Positions 23,854 to 31,832 of a stretch of 64,000 bases of DNA are shown here, one piece after another. A program made the translations under genes and the position numbers. The stretch spans positions 1 to 64,000 of the forward strand of contig CAYZXA010000001.1 of assembly GCA_964482335.1 (NCBI GenBank), read 5' to 3'. The stretch comes from CAYZXA01 sp964482335. Lineage in GTDB: Bacteria > Patescibacteriota > Minisyncoccia > Minisyncoccales > MHMH01. Position 1 is the stretch's first letter, and every line of letters starts with the position of its first letter. The notes beneath the pieces are model-generated. The model searched no databases and was not told the DNA's origin. It saw only the letters and a program-made list of their open reading frames with translations.

Positions 23854-23957
23854 GGATCGAGATTAAAAAAATTACTATCTTGTCCGGGTTGGTCGAGAGA
23901 AATGGGGAGGAAGTGGCGAGGGGGAAGAAATTAATTCTTCTATTTAATTATGAATAA
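23850..23957 (+). CDS. Possible 35-residue peptide between Mrp ATPase and gdhA
   Basis: ATG at 23850 overlaps the ATPase stop (ATGA), and the frame (MRIEIKKITILSGLVERNG, then EEVARGKKLILLFNYE) ends 8 bases inside gdhA. The coupling overlap at both ends supports translation. No homologue is recognised and the length is marginal. Confidence 0.3.
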   Translation: MRIEIKKITILSGLVERNGEEVARGKKLILLFNYE

Positions 23958-25209
23958 TCAAAAATTCTTTTTAGACAATCAAAAGCAACTTAGGGAAATA
24001 GCCGATATCTTAAAGGTCAAACCAGAAGTTCTACAAGAACTGGAAGAACCTCATAGAGTTATTAAGTTTCAAATTCCAGTTCTGATGGATAATGGAAAAG
24101 TTAAGGCTTTTTTTGGATTTAGGTCACAGCACAACAATGCTTTAGGGCCCTATAAAGGAGGAATTCGTTTTCATTCAAAAGTTTCTGAAGACGAAATTAA
24201 AGCTTTGTCAATGCTCATGACCTGGAAGTGTTCTCTAGTAAATCTTCCATTTGGCGGTGGAAAAGGAGGAGTAATTGTAGATCCCCGAGAATTAAGCAAA
24301 GGAGAACTAGAACGACTTTCCAGAGGATATGTCAAAGGAATTTTTCCTTGGTTAGGACAAGATATTGACGTACCCGCACCTGATATCAATACAAATGCTC
24401 AGATTATGGTTTGGATGACAGAGGAATATTCTAAATTAAAAGGTAAAGATACTCCAGCTGCTTTTACTGGGAAACCCCTTGAATCCTGGGGTTTAGAAGG
24501 TAGAAAAGAGGCCACTGGTTATGGAGGAGTGGTGATTCTAAAAAAATTACAGCAAATATATGGTTTTGAGCCGAAAAAAACAACTTTAGCTATTCAGGGC
24601 TTTGGAAATGTCGGTTCTAATTTTGCTCGTTTTGCTTTTCAGGAAGGATATAAAATTATAGCTCTTTCTGAGGAAGACGGAGGAATTTATGTGCTCAAGG
24701 GAATTGATCCCGAACAAACTCTTCAATGTCGAGAAGAGAAAGGCAAAATTGCTGGATGTTATTGTGTAGATTCAGTTTGCGATTTAAATTATGGAAAACA
24801 AATTACCAATAAGCAATTTTTAGAGATGAAAGTTGATGTTTTAGTTCCAGCAGCAGTGGAAGATGTGATTACCAAAGAAAACGCTCCAAAAATCAAAGCC
24901 AAATACATAATTGAAATGGCAAATAGCCCAGTCACTTCAGAAGCAGATGCAATTTTACAAGATAAAGGAATAATATCCGTACCCGATATTTTATCTAATG
25001 CCGGGGGCGTAATTGCTTCCTATTTTGAATGGTTACAGTCAAAAGAAAAAAAACGATGGCAGAAAAAAGAAGTACTAGATAAATTATCTAAAATTTTAGA
25101 GAAAGCTTTCGACGAAGTTTGGAATTTATCTAAAAAAGAAAACATAAATTTAAGGAAGGCAGCCCATCTTTTGGCTGTAGATAGGGTGATCAAGGCAATG
25201 ACAAAATAA
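23950..25209 (+). CDS. gdhA: Glutamate dehydrogenase (GDH family)
   Basis: GDH interconverts glutamate and 2-oxoglutarate plus ammonia with NAD(P). The 419-residue length equals the hexameric small-type enzymes. Visible are FGFRSQHNNALGPYKGGIRF (substrate site with Lys), LPFGGGKGGVIVDPRELSKG (catalytic Lys region), DIDVPAPDINTNAQIMVWM, and the Rossmann motif AIQGFGNVGSNFARF. GDH is not usual in the reduced metabolism of this lineage, so its place inside the accessory block suggests acquired nitrogen or redox chemistry. Cofactor choice cannot be called with confidence. Confidence 0.96.
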   Translation: MNNQKFFLDNQKQLREIADILKVKPEVLQELEEPHRVIKFQIPVLMDNGKVKAFFGFRSQHNNALGPYKGGIRFHSKVSEDEIKALSMLMTWKCSLVNLPFGGGKGGVIVDPRELSKGELERLSRGYVKGIFPWLGQDIDVPAPDINTNAQIMVWMTEEYSKLKGKDTPAAFTGKPLESWGLEGRKEATGYGGVVILKKLQQIYGFEPKKTTLAIQGFGNVGSNFARFAFQEGYKIIALSEEDGGIYVLKGIDPEQTLQCREEKGKIAGCYCVDSVCDLNYGKQITNKQFLEMKVDVLVPAAVEDVITKENAPKIKAKYIIEMANSPVTSEADAILQDKGIISVPDILSNAGGVIASYFEWLQSKEKKRWQKKEVLDKLSKILEKAFDEVWNLSKKENINLRKAAHLLAVDRVIKAMTK

Positions 25210-25210
25210 T

Positions 25211-25531
25211 ATGTCAGAATTAACTTTAACTGATCAAAATTTTGAAACTGAGGTTATAAAAAGCAATCAGCTGGTTTTGGTTGATTTTTGGAGTCCAACT
25301 TGCCCTCCTTGTTTAATCTTGGGACCAATTATTGAAGAGATTGCCAAGGACTTTGAAGGTAGAGTAAAAGTTGGGAAATTAAATGTTTTTGAGAGTCAAG
25401 AAACTGCCAGAAATTACCAAATTATGAGCGTGCCAACTCTGATTATTTTTAAAGATGGAAAACCAATAGAAAGAGCAACTGGATTGCGACCTAAGCAAGT
25501 TTTAGTTGACAAGCTTAACTCTTTGCTTTAA
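25211..25531 (+). CDS. trxA: Thioredoxin
   Basis: Thioredoxin reduces protein disulfides. The 106-residue protein has the whole fold: LVLVDFWSPTCPPCLILGPI with a CPPC active site instead of the usual CGPC, then VGKLNVFESQETARNYQIMS and cis-proline in SVPTLIIFKDG. It starts one base after gdhA. A thioredoxin reductase is not in the window. The CPPC centre changes redox potential relative to CGPC in other proteins; its effect here is inference. Confidence 0.95.
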   Translation: MSELTLTDQNFETEVIKSNQLVLVDFWSPTCPPCLILGPIIEEIAKDFEGRVKVGKLNVFESQETARNYQIMSVPTLIIFKDGKPIERATGLRPKQVLVDKLNSLL

Positions 25532-25536
25532 TTTTC

Positions 25537-26175
25537 ATGAAAATTACTATTGTTTATGACAATACTGTTTTCAAAGAAGGCCTGAAGGCCGATTGGGGCT
25601 TTGCTGCGTTGGTTGAACAGAAAGATACTCCTAAGATTTTATTTGATACTGGGGCTAATGGAGGAATTTTGCTTGGCAATATGGAAAAACTGGGAGTTAA
25701 GCCCATATCAATTGATGAAGTTTTTATTTCCCATCCTCATTTTGATCATACTGGAGGACTTTCTGAATTTTTGAAGGTAAATAAGAAAGCTAAAATTTAC
25801 GTTCCATCCTCTCTTCATGGAATAAAAGATAGAGAAGTTGTTGTGGTAGAAAAAGCTACCAAAATTCATGAAAATGTATTTTCTACTGGAGAGCTGGAAG
25901 GAATAGAACAAAGTATGGGGGTCGAAACCGAAAAAGGTATTGTTTTAATTGTTGGTTGCTCTCATCCGTATATGGGTCATATTTTGGATGCAATTAAACA
26001 GTTCGGTAAGCTCTACGCAATTATCGGTGGAATGCACGGTTTCAGTGAATTTGAATTATTTCGAGATTTAGAATTAATTTGTCCTACTCACTGTACCCAG
26101 CATAAAGCAGAGCTTAAAAAACTCTATCCTCAAAAATACATTGAAGGAGGAGCAGGAAAGATAATTGAGATATAA
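25537..26175 (+). CDS. Metallo-beta-lactamase fold hydrolase
   Basis: The 212-residue protein resembles the group of 7,8-dihydropterin-6-methyl-4-(beta-D-ribofuranosyl)aminobenzene 5'-phosphate synthase-like MBL proteins. The metal motif is ISHPHFDHTGGLS (HxHxDH); further ligands are in IVGCSHPYMGHIL and GGMHGFSE and CPTHCTQHKAEL. Such genes are often found in archaea and anaerobes next to Fe-S carriers. The substrate is unknown. It sits 5 bases after trxA and 6 bases before the methyltransferase. Confidence 0.88.
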   Translation: MKITIVYDNTVFKEGLKADWGFAALVEQKDTPKILFDTGANGGILLGNMEKLGVKPISIDEVFISHPHFDHTGGLSEFLKVNKKAKIYVPSSLHGIKDREVVVVEKATKIHENVFSTGELEGIEQSMGVETEKGIVLIVGCSHPYMGHILDAIKQFGKLYAIIGGMHGFSEFELFRDLELICPTHCTQHKAELKKLYPQKYIEGGAGKIIEI

Positions 26176-26181
26176 TTAAAA

Positions 26182-26721
26182 ATGGAAAACAATATAGAAA
26201 ATTGCATAGGGGGGGTTTTAAAAAGAATTGGTATTAAGAAAGACCAGGTTGTTTTAGATTTTGGATGTGGAGAAGGGGACTATACTATTCCTGTTGCAAA
26301 GATAATCGGAAATAAAGGAAAAGTGTATGCTGTAGATAAAGATGAACATAAATTAAAACAGTTAATAGAGAGAGCTAAATCAGTTGGTCTTCAGAACATA
26401 AAGTCAAGAAAGACCTCTGGGGAATTAAAGTTTGGATTTGAAGGTGACAGTTTTGATGTGGTTTTGCTCTATGATATTTTTTGGTATTTTTCATTGCAAA
26501 CTTCCGAGTTATCGAAACTATTGAAAGAGGTTTATAGAATTTCAAAACCAGGGGCTTTAATTTCGGTTTTTCCTGAACATGTTGATATAGAAAGACTCAA
26601 ACAAGAAATAGAGAGATTTGGTTTTCGTCTCGAAAACAGATTTCGAGGAGAAGTTGTCCATGAAAATAAATTAGTAAAGGGTCAAATATTAAATTTTAGA
26701 AAAAAGGAAAATGAGAGCTGA
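26182..26721 (+). CDS. Class I SAM-dependent methyltransferase
   Basis: Motif I is VLDFGCGEGDYTIPVAK (about 25-41) and motif II VYAVDKDEHKLKQL. The post-I region FDVVLLYDIFWYF and the helix LLKEVYRISKPGALISVFPE complete the Rossmann methyltransferase of the Methyltransf_11/25 kind. The 179 residues are compact. The substrate cannot be told. Neighbours (MBL hydrolase, Fe-S carriers) resemble clusters in anaerobes where such enzymes act on small molecules or metals, but that is only context. Confidence 0.9.
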   Translation: MENNIENCIGGVLKRIGIKKDQVVLDFGCGEGDYTIPVAKIIGNKGKVYAVDKDEHKLKQLIERAKSVGLQNIKSRKTSGELKFGFEGDSFDVVLLYDIFWYFSLQTSELSKLLKEVYRISKPGALISVFPEHVDIERLKQEIERFGFRLENRFRGEVVHENKLVKGQILNFRKKENES

Positions 26722-26793
26722 AAGTTTGAATCAACCGAGTTCTTTATTTGTAGGTTTGGCTTGGAGAATAATTTCTAATTTTAGTTTAAAAAT

Positions 26794-27387
26794 ATGGAAG
26801 ATTTAGAAAAAATAGAAAAAGAGCTTGAAAAAATCAAAGAGGAGGTTATAAATTGTAAGAAGTGTTCGTTATATAAAGAAAGGCATTTGCCGGTTATCGG
26901 AGAGGGGAGCCACCAGGCAAAAATAATGTTTGTTGGGGAAGCACCGGGACTCAACGAAGCTCAGACTGGACGACCCTTCTGTGGGGCGGCCGGTAAAATT
27001 TTAGATGAGTTATTAGATTCTATAAAAATCAAAAGAGAAGAGATTTATATCACCAATATTTTAAAAGATAGACCGTCTGGAAATCGTAACCCAAAGAAAG
27101 AAGAAATAGAGGCCTGCACTCCTTATTTAGAAAGACAAATTGAAATCATTAAACCCGAAGTAATTTGTACCCTAGGAAATTATTCAACTGCTTTTATTAT
27201 GGAAAAACACGGATTAAAAAATCAAATCCAGGGTATTAGCAAAATCCACGGGAAAGTTTTTGAAGTAAAAAATCTTTTTCAAAAAATGAAAATTATTCCT
27301 TTATATCATCCGGCCGTAGCCACTTACAATATAAATATGAAAGAAATTCTTAAAAAAGATTTTAAGATTTTAGAGAAATTTAAATGA
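26794..27387 (+). CDS. Family-4 (UDGa-type) uracil-DNA glycosylase
   Basis: This enzyme removes uracil from DNA. Signature motifs are IMFVGEAPGLNEAQTGRPF (about 44-62), GAAGKILDELL, and the late LYHPAVATYN with the catalytic-pocket His. Family-4 enzymes hold a [4Fe-4S] cluster with four cysteines. CKKC (21-24) and Cys108 (EACTPYL) are present, but the third ligand position, normally Cys in a KCRPP motif, is Asp92 (LKDRPSGNRNP). Cys63 in PFCGAAG is an extra cysteine. Start ATG 26794; the next gene overlaps by 4 bases. Confidence 0.92.
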   Translation: MEDLEKIEKELEKIKEEVINCKKCSLYKERHLPVIGEGSHQAKIMFVGEAPGLNEAQTGRPFCGAAGKILDELLDSIKIKREEIYITNILKDRPSGNRNPKKEEIEACTPYLERQIEIIKPEVICTLGNYSTAFIMEKHGLKNQIQGISKIHGKVFEVKNLFQKMKIIPLYHPAVATYNINMKEILKKDFKILEKFK

Positions 27388-27827
27388 ACTCTTTAGAGAA
27401 ATATTGGGGAAAAAGGAAATTTAAGAAAACTTCTGAGCCAAAGGGAAAAGTTTTGAAAACTGAAAAGCAAAGATTTGTAGTCCAGGAACACTGGGCAAGC
27501 CATCATCATTTTGATTTCAGATTAGAAATGGAAGAAGTTTTAAAATCTTCGGCAGTGCCAAAGGGAGTACCAAAGAAAACAGGAATGAGAAGATTGGCAA
27601 TGCAAACCGAAGACCATCCCATAGATTATATTAATTTTGAAGGAAAGATTCCCGAAGGTCTATATGGCGCAGGGAAGGTTAAAATTTTTGATAAAGGAAA
27701 ATATGAGTTAATTGAAAATAATAAAAATAGAATTATTTTTAAGCTAAAAGGAAAAAAACTAAAAGGAATTTATAATTTAATAAAATTTAAAAAACCTAAT
27801 CAATGGTTATTATTTAAAACTAAATAA
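27384..27827 (+). CDS. Free-standing LigD 3'-phosphoesterase domain protein
   Basis: The PE domain of bacterial LigD heals 3' ends during non-homologous end joining. This 147-residue protein is that domain alone: RFVVQEHWASHHHFDFRLEM, then SSAVPKGVPKKTGMRRLAMQ, TEDHPIDYINFEGKIPEGLY and GAGKVKIFDKG. The His, Asp and Glu of the metal site are visible. No ligase, polymerase or Ku gene is nearby. It overlaps the uracil glycosylase by 4 bases (ATGA), so the two form a translation-coupled repair pair inside a metal/redox block. Confidence 0.93.
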   Translation: MNSLEKYWGKRKFKKTSEPKGKVLKTEKQRFVVQEHWASHHHFDFRLEMEEVLKSSAVPKGVPKKTGMRRLAMQTEDHPIDYINFEGKIPEGLYGAGKVKIFDKGKYELIENNKNRIIFKLKGKKLKGIYNLIKFKKPNQWLLFKTK

Positions 27828-27841
27828 AATTCACCCTGTGT

Positions 27842-28531
27842 ATGGAAAATATAATTTTAAAAGTAAGAAATTTAAATGTTGAATTGGCTGGAGAAAAGAT
27901 CATTGAGAATTTAAACTTCGAAGTTAAGAAAAAGGAAACTTTAGTCATTTTAGGCCCAAACGGAGCGGGCAAGACTGTTTTATTTAGGACTTTATTAGGC
28001 TTTCTGCCTTTTAAAGGAGAAATCCAATGGCAGCCAGAATTAAAAATTAGCTATGTTCCCACCGGACTTGCTTCGACCAAAGAGATTCCATTAACTATAA
28101 AAGAGTTTTTTGATTTAAAAGAAGTTACTCAAAAAGAAGCTATTAAAGTTTTAGAGACAGTTGGAATGACAAGTTCTAATATTTTAGAAAAAAGAGTGGC
28201 TTTTCTTTCCTCAGGTCAATTTCAGCGACTTTTGGTGGCTTGGGGTCTGACCGGTAATCCTCAGGTTTTACTTTTTGATGAACCCACGGCTGGAATTGAT
28301 ATTAAGGGTCAAGAATCTATTTATTTACTTTTAAATAAACTAAGAGATAAAAGAAAACTCACCATTTTATTAATTACACACGATTTAAGTATTGTTTATA
28401 AACTTGCCGATTATGTTATTTGTTTAAATAAAAAGGCTTTATGTCAAGGTCCCGTCTTAGAAGTTTTAACTCCTCAACACCTGTCTCAACTTTATGGAGG
28501 GGAAATAAAGTTTTATCAACATAAACATTAA
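27842..28531 (+). CDS. Metal ABC transporter ATPase (ZnuC/MntB type)
   Basis: The 229-residue ATPase has Walker A GPNGAGKT (about 38-45), the signature FLSSGQFQRLLVAWGL and Walker B VLLFDEPTAGIDIKGQ, then the H-loop LITHDLSIVYKLADY. It lies 3 bases before a matching permease of the zinc/manganese/iron (ABC-3) class. The substrate-binding protein of such importers is not in the window, so the transporter is either completed elsewhere or works differently. Confidence 0.93.
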   Translation: MENIILKVRNLNVELAGEKIIENLNFEVKKKETLVILGPNGAGKTVLFRTLLGFLPFKGEIQWQPELKISYVPTGLASTKEIPLTIKEFFDLKEVTQKEAIKVLETVGMTSSNILEKRVAFLSSGQFQRLLVAWGLTGNPQVLLFDEPTAGIDIKGQESIYLLLNKLRDKRKLTILLITHDLSIVYKLADYVICLNKKALCQGPVLEVLTPQHLSQLYGGEIKFYQHKH

Positions 28532-28534
28532 TTA

Positions 28535-29302
28535 ATGGAAACTCAATTTATACTTAGTTTATTGGTGGGAATTTTTATTGGAGGGGCGGCGGGATATTTA
28601 GGATCCTTGATGGTTTCTAAGAGAATGGCTTTGGTGGGGGGAGCTTTGGGGCATTTAACCTTACCAGGAATTGCTTTGGCTCTCATTTATGGTTTTGATG
28701 TTTCTTTAGGAGCTTTACCTTTAGTAGTTTTGGGAATAATTTTGATATGGTTATTTGAAATTAGAACTAAATTACCAATGGAGGCCTTAACTGCCGTGGT
28801 TTTTGCTTTGGGAGTGGCCGTTGCCTTTTTGATTTTACCTTCAGAGAAAACTGTTACTGCTTTAATTGGTGATATTTCTCAAGTAGAGCTTTATGGGGCT
28901 ATAATTTCTATAATTTTAGCTATAACTGTTTTTTTTGTAATTCGCAGAATTTTTTCAAAAATGGTTCTTTCCGGTATTTCTGAAGATTTAGCCAGAGTCC
29001 AGGGGGTAAATGTAAAAAAATATAATTTTATTTTTTTGATTTCAATTGCTGTCTTAGTTGCTTTAGGAGTGAAAATAGTTGGTGGTCTTTTAACTGCAGC
29101 ACTCATCGCTATTCCCGCTTGTGCTGCTAGAAATGTTAGTCGAAATTTATTTCAATATTCCTACGGAGCATTGATTATTGGGGCAGTGAGCTGTATCTTT
29201 GGAATTTTACTTTCTAGATTGACTGGATTTTCAGTTGGTCCTTTGATTATTTTAACTGCTACTTTCTTTTTCTTAATCTCTTTAATATGGCAAAAAAAAT
29301 AG
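28535..29302 (+). CDS. Metal ABC transporter permease (ABC-3 family)
   Basis: The 255-residue protein has about eight membrane segments with the family pattern GGAAGYLGSLMVSKRMALVG, GALGHLTLPGIALA, and VGGLLTAALIAIPACAARNV. This is the ZnuB/MntC class, which moves divalent metal. It pairs with the ATPase 3 bases upstream. Its last 16 bases overlap the start of the second Mrp-type ATPase, implying translational coupling between metal import and the Fe-S carrier protein. Confidence 0.94.
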   Translation: METQFILSLLVGIFIGGAAGYLGSLMVSKRMALVGGALGHLTLPGIALALIYGFDVSLGALPLVVLGIILIWLFEIRTKLPMEALTAVVFALGVAVAFLILPSEKTVTALIGDISQVELYGAIISIILAITVFFVIRRIFSKMVLSGISEDLARVQGVNVKKYNFIFLISIAVLVALGVKIVGGLLTAALIAIPACAARNVSRNLFQYSYGALIIGAVSCIFGILLSRLTGFSVGPLIILTATFFFLISLIWQKK

Positions 29303-30141
29303 TAATTGCATCGGGAAAGGGCGGAGTAGGGAAGTCAATGTTGACTTCGGCTTTGGCAATGCTTTTTACCAAAACCAAAAAGATAGTGGCGGTGGATTGT
29401 GATGCTGACGCTCCGAACTTGGCAATTTGGCTAGGCGGAGTTAAAAAGTGGGATAAAATTTTACCAGTTTCTACTTTAGCTAAACCAGAAATTGATTATA
29501 AAAAATGTAATAGCTGTGGTTTATGTGTTAAGAATTGTCGTTTTGATGCTTTAAAAATGGTAAATGGCAAACCAAAGCTGAACCCATTTTTATGTGAAGG
29601 TTGTGGAGCTTGTGAAGCAATTTGTCCTCAAAAAGCAATAAAATTAAAGCCAGTTCAGAATGGTGAGATCAAAGTTAAAAAAACCAAATATGGTTTTCCT
29701 TTAGTCTCCGGAAACCTTCATCCAGGAGAAACAGGCTCTGGCAAGGTAGTCAGCGAAATTAAAAGAGAAGCAGAGAAATTCAAACATAATCTGATGATCA
29801 TTGATTCAGCGCCAGGTACTGGTTGTCCAGTAATTGCCTCTTTGCAGGGAGCTGATTTTGCTATTTTAATTACTGAGCCTACTCCCTCGGGATTTTCTGA
29901 CTTAAAAAGAGTTTTAAAAGTAGTCAATCATTTTAATATTCCCTGGGGTCTAGTAATAAATAAATGGGATATTAATTCTCAATTAAGCGGTAAAATGAAG
30001 AGATGGACCAAAAAGAAATTTTTGGGTAAAATATCTTATGATAAAGAAATATTTAAAGCTATCTCTAATTTAACTCCAATAATAGAAACTGACTTAAAAG
30101 TTAAAGACGAGATTGAAAAGATTTTTAAAAAATTATGGTAA
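29287..30141 (+). CDS. MinD/Mrp-superfamily ATPase with ferredoxin insert (second copy)
   Basis: This 284-residue protein mirrors the one at 23023. Walker A is ASGKGGVGKSM (9-19), the Mrp motif is VDCDADAPNLAIW and the inserted 2x[4Fe-4S] ferredoxin spans about 74-114 (CNSCGLCVKNC, CEGCGACEAIC). Later motifs IDSAPGTGCPVIASL and ITEPTPSGFSDLKR are conserved. The two copies differ enough to be old paralogues, as in archaeal pairs of this family. It overlaps the permease upstream and DUF134 downstream by 7 bases. Confidence 0.94.
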   Translation: MAKKIVIASGKGGVGKSMLTSALAMLFTKTKKIVAVDCDADAPNLAIWLGGVKKWDKILPVSTLAKPEIDYKKCNSCGLCVKNCRFDALKMVNGKPKLNPFLCEGCGACEAICPQKAIKLKPVQNGEIKVKKTKYGFPLVSGNLHPGETGSGKVVSEIKREAEKFKHNLMIIDSAPGTGCPVIASLQGADFAILITEPTPSGFSDLKRVLKVVNHFNIPWGLVINKWDINSQLSGKMKRWTKKKFLGKISYDKEIFKAISNLTPIIETDLKVKDEIEKIFKKLW

Positions 30142-30422
30142 GACCAGTTAAACAAAGACGAGTTCAATTTGACCCGAGCATTATTTATTTTAAGCCCAGG
30201 GCAGTACCCCTTTCCAAATTAAAAGAGGTGGCTTTAGCAGCAGATGAATTAGAAGCTGTTAGGCTTTGTGACTTAAAAGATTTAAATCAGATGGAGGCTG
30301 CTAAAAAAATGAATATTTCTCAAAGCACTTTTCAAAGAACTCTCGCCTCAGCTCATAAAAAAATAGCTCAAGCTTTAATAGAAGGTAAAGCAATAAAAAT
30401 AAGAAAAATAAGTAAATTATGA
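30135..30422 (+). CDS. DUF134 family DNA-binding protein
   Basis: DUF134 proteins have a sigma-70 region-4-like helix-turn-helix and typically accompany NifX- and Mrp-type genes. The 95-residue product reads MVRPVKQRRVQFDPSIIYFK, then KEVALAADELEAVRLCDLKD and the recognition helices NQMEAAKKMNISQSTFQRTL. A local transcription regulator of this block is the natural inference, with its own promoter at 20384 as a candidate target. It overlaps its neighbours by 7 and 4 bases. Confidence 0.93.
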   Translation: MVRPVKQRRVQFDPSIIYFKPRAVPLSKLKEVALAADELEAVRLCDLKDLNQMEAAKKMNISQSTFQRTLASAHKKIAQALIEGKAIKIRKISKL

Positions 30423-31810
30423 AAAAGTGGATTCTTAGCATTTTTGTTTTAGGTTTGTTATTTTTTTCTTTTCAGAATGTTTTGGCTCAAGACAACTATT
30501 TTTGTGCGGCTTATTTTACTAAAATAGGCTGTCCGGTGTGTGCTGAGGCTGATCCTATTGTTTTAAGTCAGTTAACTGAGGAAAATCCAAATCTTATTAT
30601 TATTGAATATGAATTTGTCTATCAGCCAGAGAATGTTCCAGTTATGACTGAATATTATTTAACTTATAACCTTCCTGGTTGGGTTCCTTTAATTCTTTTT
30701 GAAAATAAATATTCAGTTGGCATGTCAATTCCGGATGCCATAAGAGAAAAAATTGAAAAATCTGAATTCAATAAATGTTCTTTATCCGATGGCTCTGCCG
30801 TCAGTTTTAAAGATCTTAATTTTAATGAATTGCCAGGAAGTCCAAAAATTTGGGCCAATGGCAGAGTGCTCATAAAAACGAGCAAAGGAGCAGTAGCAAG
30901 TGAATTACTTAAAAAATCATTATTTAATGAAGATTTAAATAAAGTATTTGAAGGAATAGAGTTCAAAAAAATAGAACCAATCAGGGTTGCTATCTCCGAG
31001 GATTATATTGAGTTTGACAATGCCATTTCAATTGGGAATTGGATTTTTCAATGGAACGGACCTGAATTAGAAATTTTACCTTCAGAAGAAGGAACAACCA
31101 CCACCACAGAAGAAACATCCTTAGTTGAACCCGAGCTAAAGCTTACTTTGGCTAAAATTTTATCTCTGGCCGCTGTAGATGCTATTAACCCCTGCGCCTT
31201 GGCTGTTTTAAGTTTGATGCTTATCGCCATCCTAACTTATAATCCTACCAAAAGAAGAAATGTTTTATTAGCTGGCCTAGCTTTTGTCTTCGCAGTTTTT
31301 CTACTTTATTTGATTTATGGATTAGTGATTATAAAATCATTTCAGCTTATCCAAGCCTTAACTTTTATTAGATTATGGCTTTACAAAATTTTAGGAATTG
31401 GAGCTATTATTTTAGGATTTTTTAAACTAAAAGATTTTTTCTGGCACAAAGCTGTCTGCACAATTTCTCCAAGGGTTGATAAAATTATTGCTAAGGTAAC
31501 TAGTTCTAAAGGAGCTTTTTTAGCAGGAGCTTTTGTAACCATATTTTTGCTTCCTTGCACAGTCGGGCCCTATATTATCTGTGGTGGAATCCTTTGTCCT
31601 TTGGGAATATTGAAATCCCTTCCTTGGCTGTTGCTTTACAATTTAATATTTATCTTGCCAATGCTGGCCGTTGTTTTGATAATTTATTTAGGATTAGGAA
31701 AAATTGAAGATATTTCAAGTTGGCAGGCAAGGAATATAAAGTATTTACATTTAATTACCGGATTAACTGTGTTGGGATTAGGAATAGCCATGATTTTGGA
31801 ATTAGTCTAA
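30419..31810 (+). CDS. Signal peptide, thioredoxin-like and CcdA/DsbD-type membrane fusion
   Basis: After a signal peptide (about 1-24, ...NVLAQ) residues 25-200 form a thioredoxin-like domain with a CPVC centre (TKIGCPVCAEADP) and a cis-Pro-like LPGWVPLILF. A Thr-rich linker (TTTTTEETS) leads to a CcdA-type membrane domain (about 245-463), six to seven segments with DAINPCALAVLSLMLIA and LLPCTVGPYIICGG, the paired-Cys motifs that move electrons across the membrane. So reductant from cytosolic thioredoxin (such as the gene at 25211) could be delivered outside. The order is the reverse of E. coli DsbD, where the membrane part is flanked. No cytochrome c genes are here. Confidence 0.9.
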   Translation: MKKWILSIFVLGLLFFSFQNVLAQDNYFCAAYFTKIGCPVCAEADPIVLSQLTEENPNLIIIEYEFVYQPENVPVMTEYYLTYNLPGWVPLILFENKYSVGMSIPDAIREKIEKSEFNKCSLSDGSAVSFKDLNFNELPGSPKIWANGRVLIKTSKGAVASELLKKSLFNEDLNKVFEGIEFKKIEPIRVAISEDYIEFDNAISIGNWIFQWNGPELEILPSEEGTTTTTEETSLVEPELKLTLAKILSLAAVDAINPCALAVLSLMLIAILTYNPTKRRNVLLAGLAFVFAVFLLYLIYGLVIIKSFQLIQALTFIRLWLYKILGIGAIILGFFKLKDFFWHKAVCTISPRVDKIIAKVTSSKGAFLAGAFVTIFLLPCTVGPYIICGGILCPLGILKSLPWLLLYNLIFILPMLAVVLIIYLGLGKIEDISSWQARNIKYLHLITGLTVLGLGIAMILELV

Positions 31811-31832
31811 AAATTTAAATTGGTAAATTAAT

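Noticed and set aside
26711..26806. 31-codon frame between the methyltransferase and uracil glycosylase
   Set aside because: It overlaps both genes, lacks a ribosome-binding site and shows no domain.
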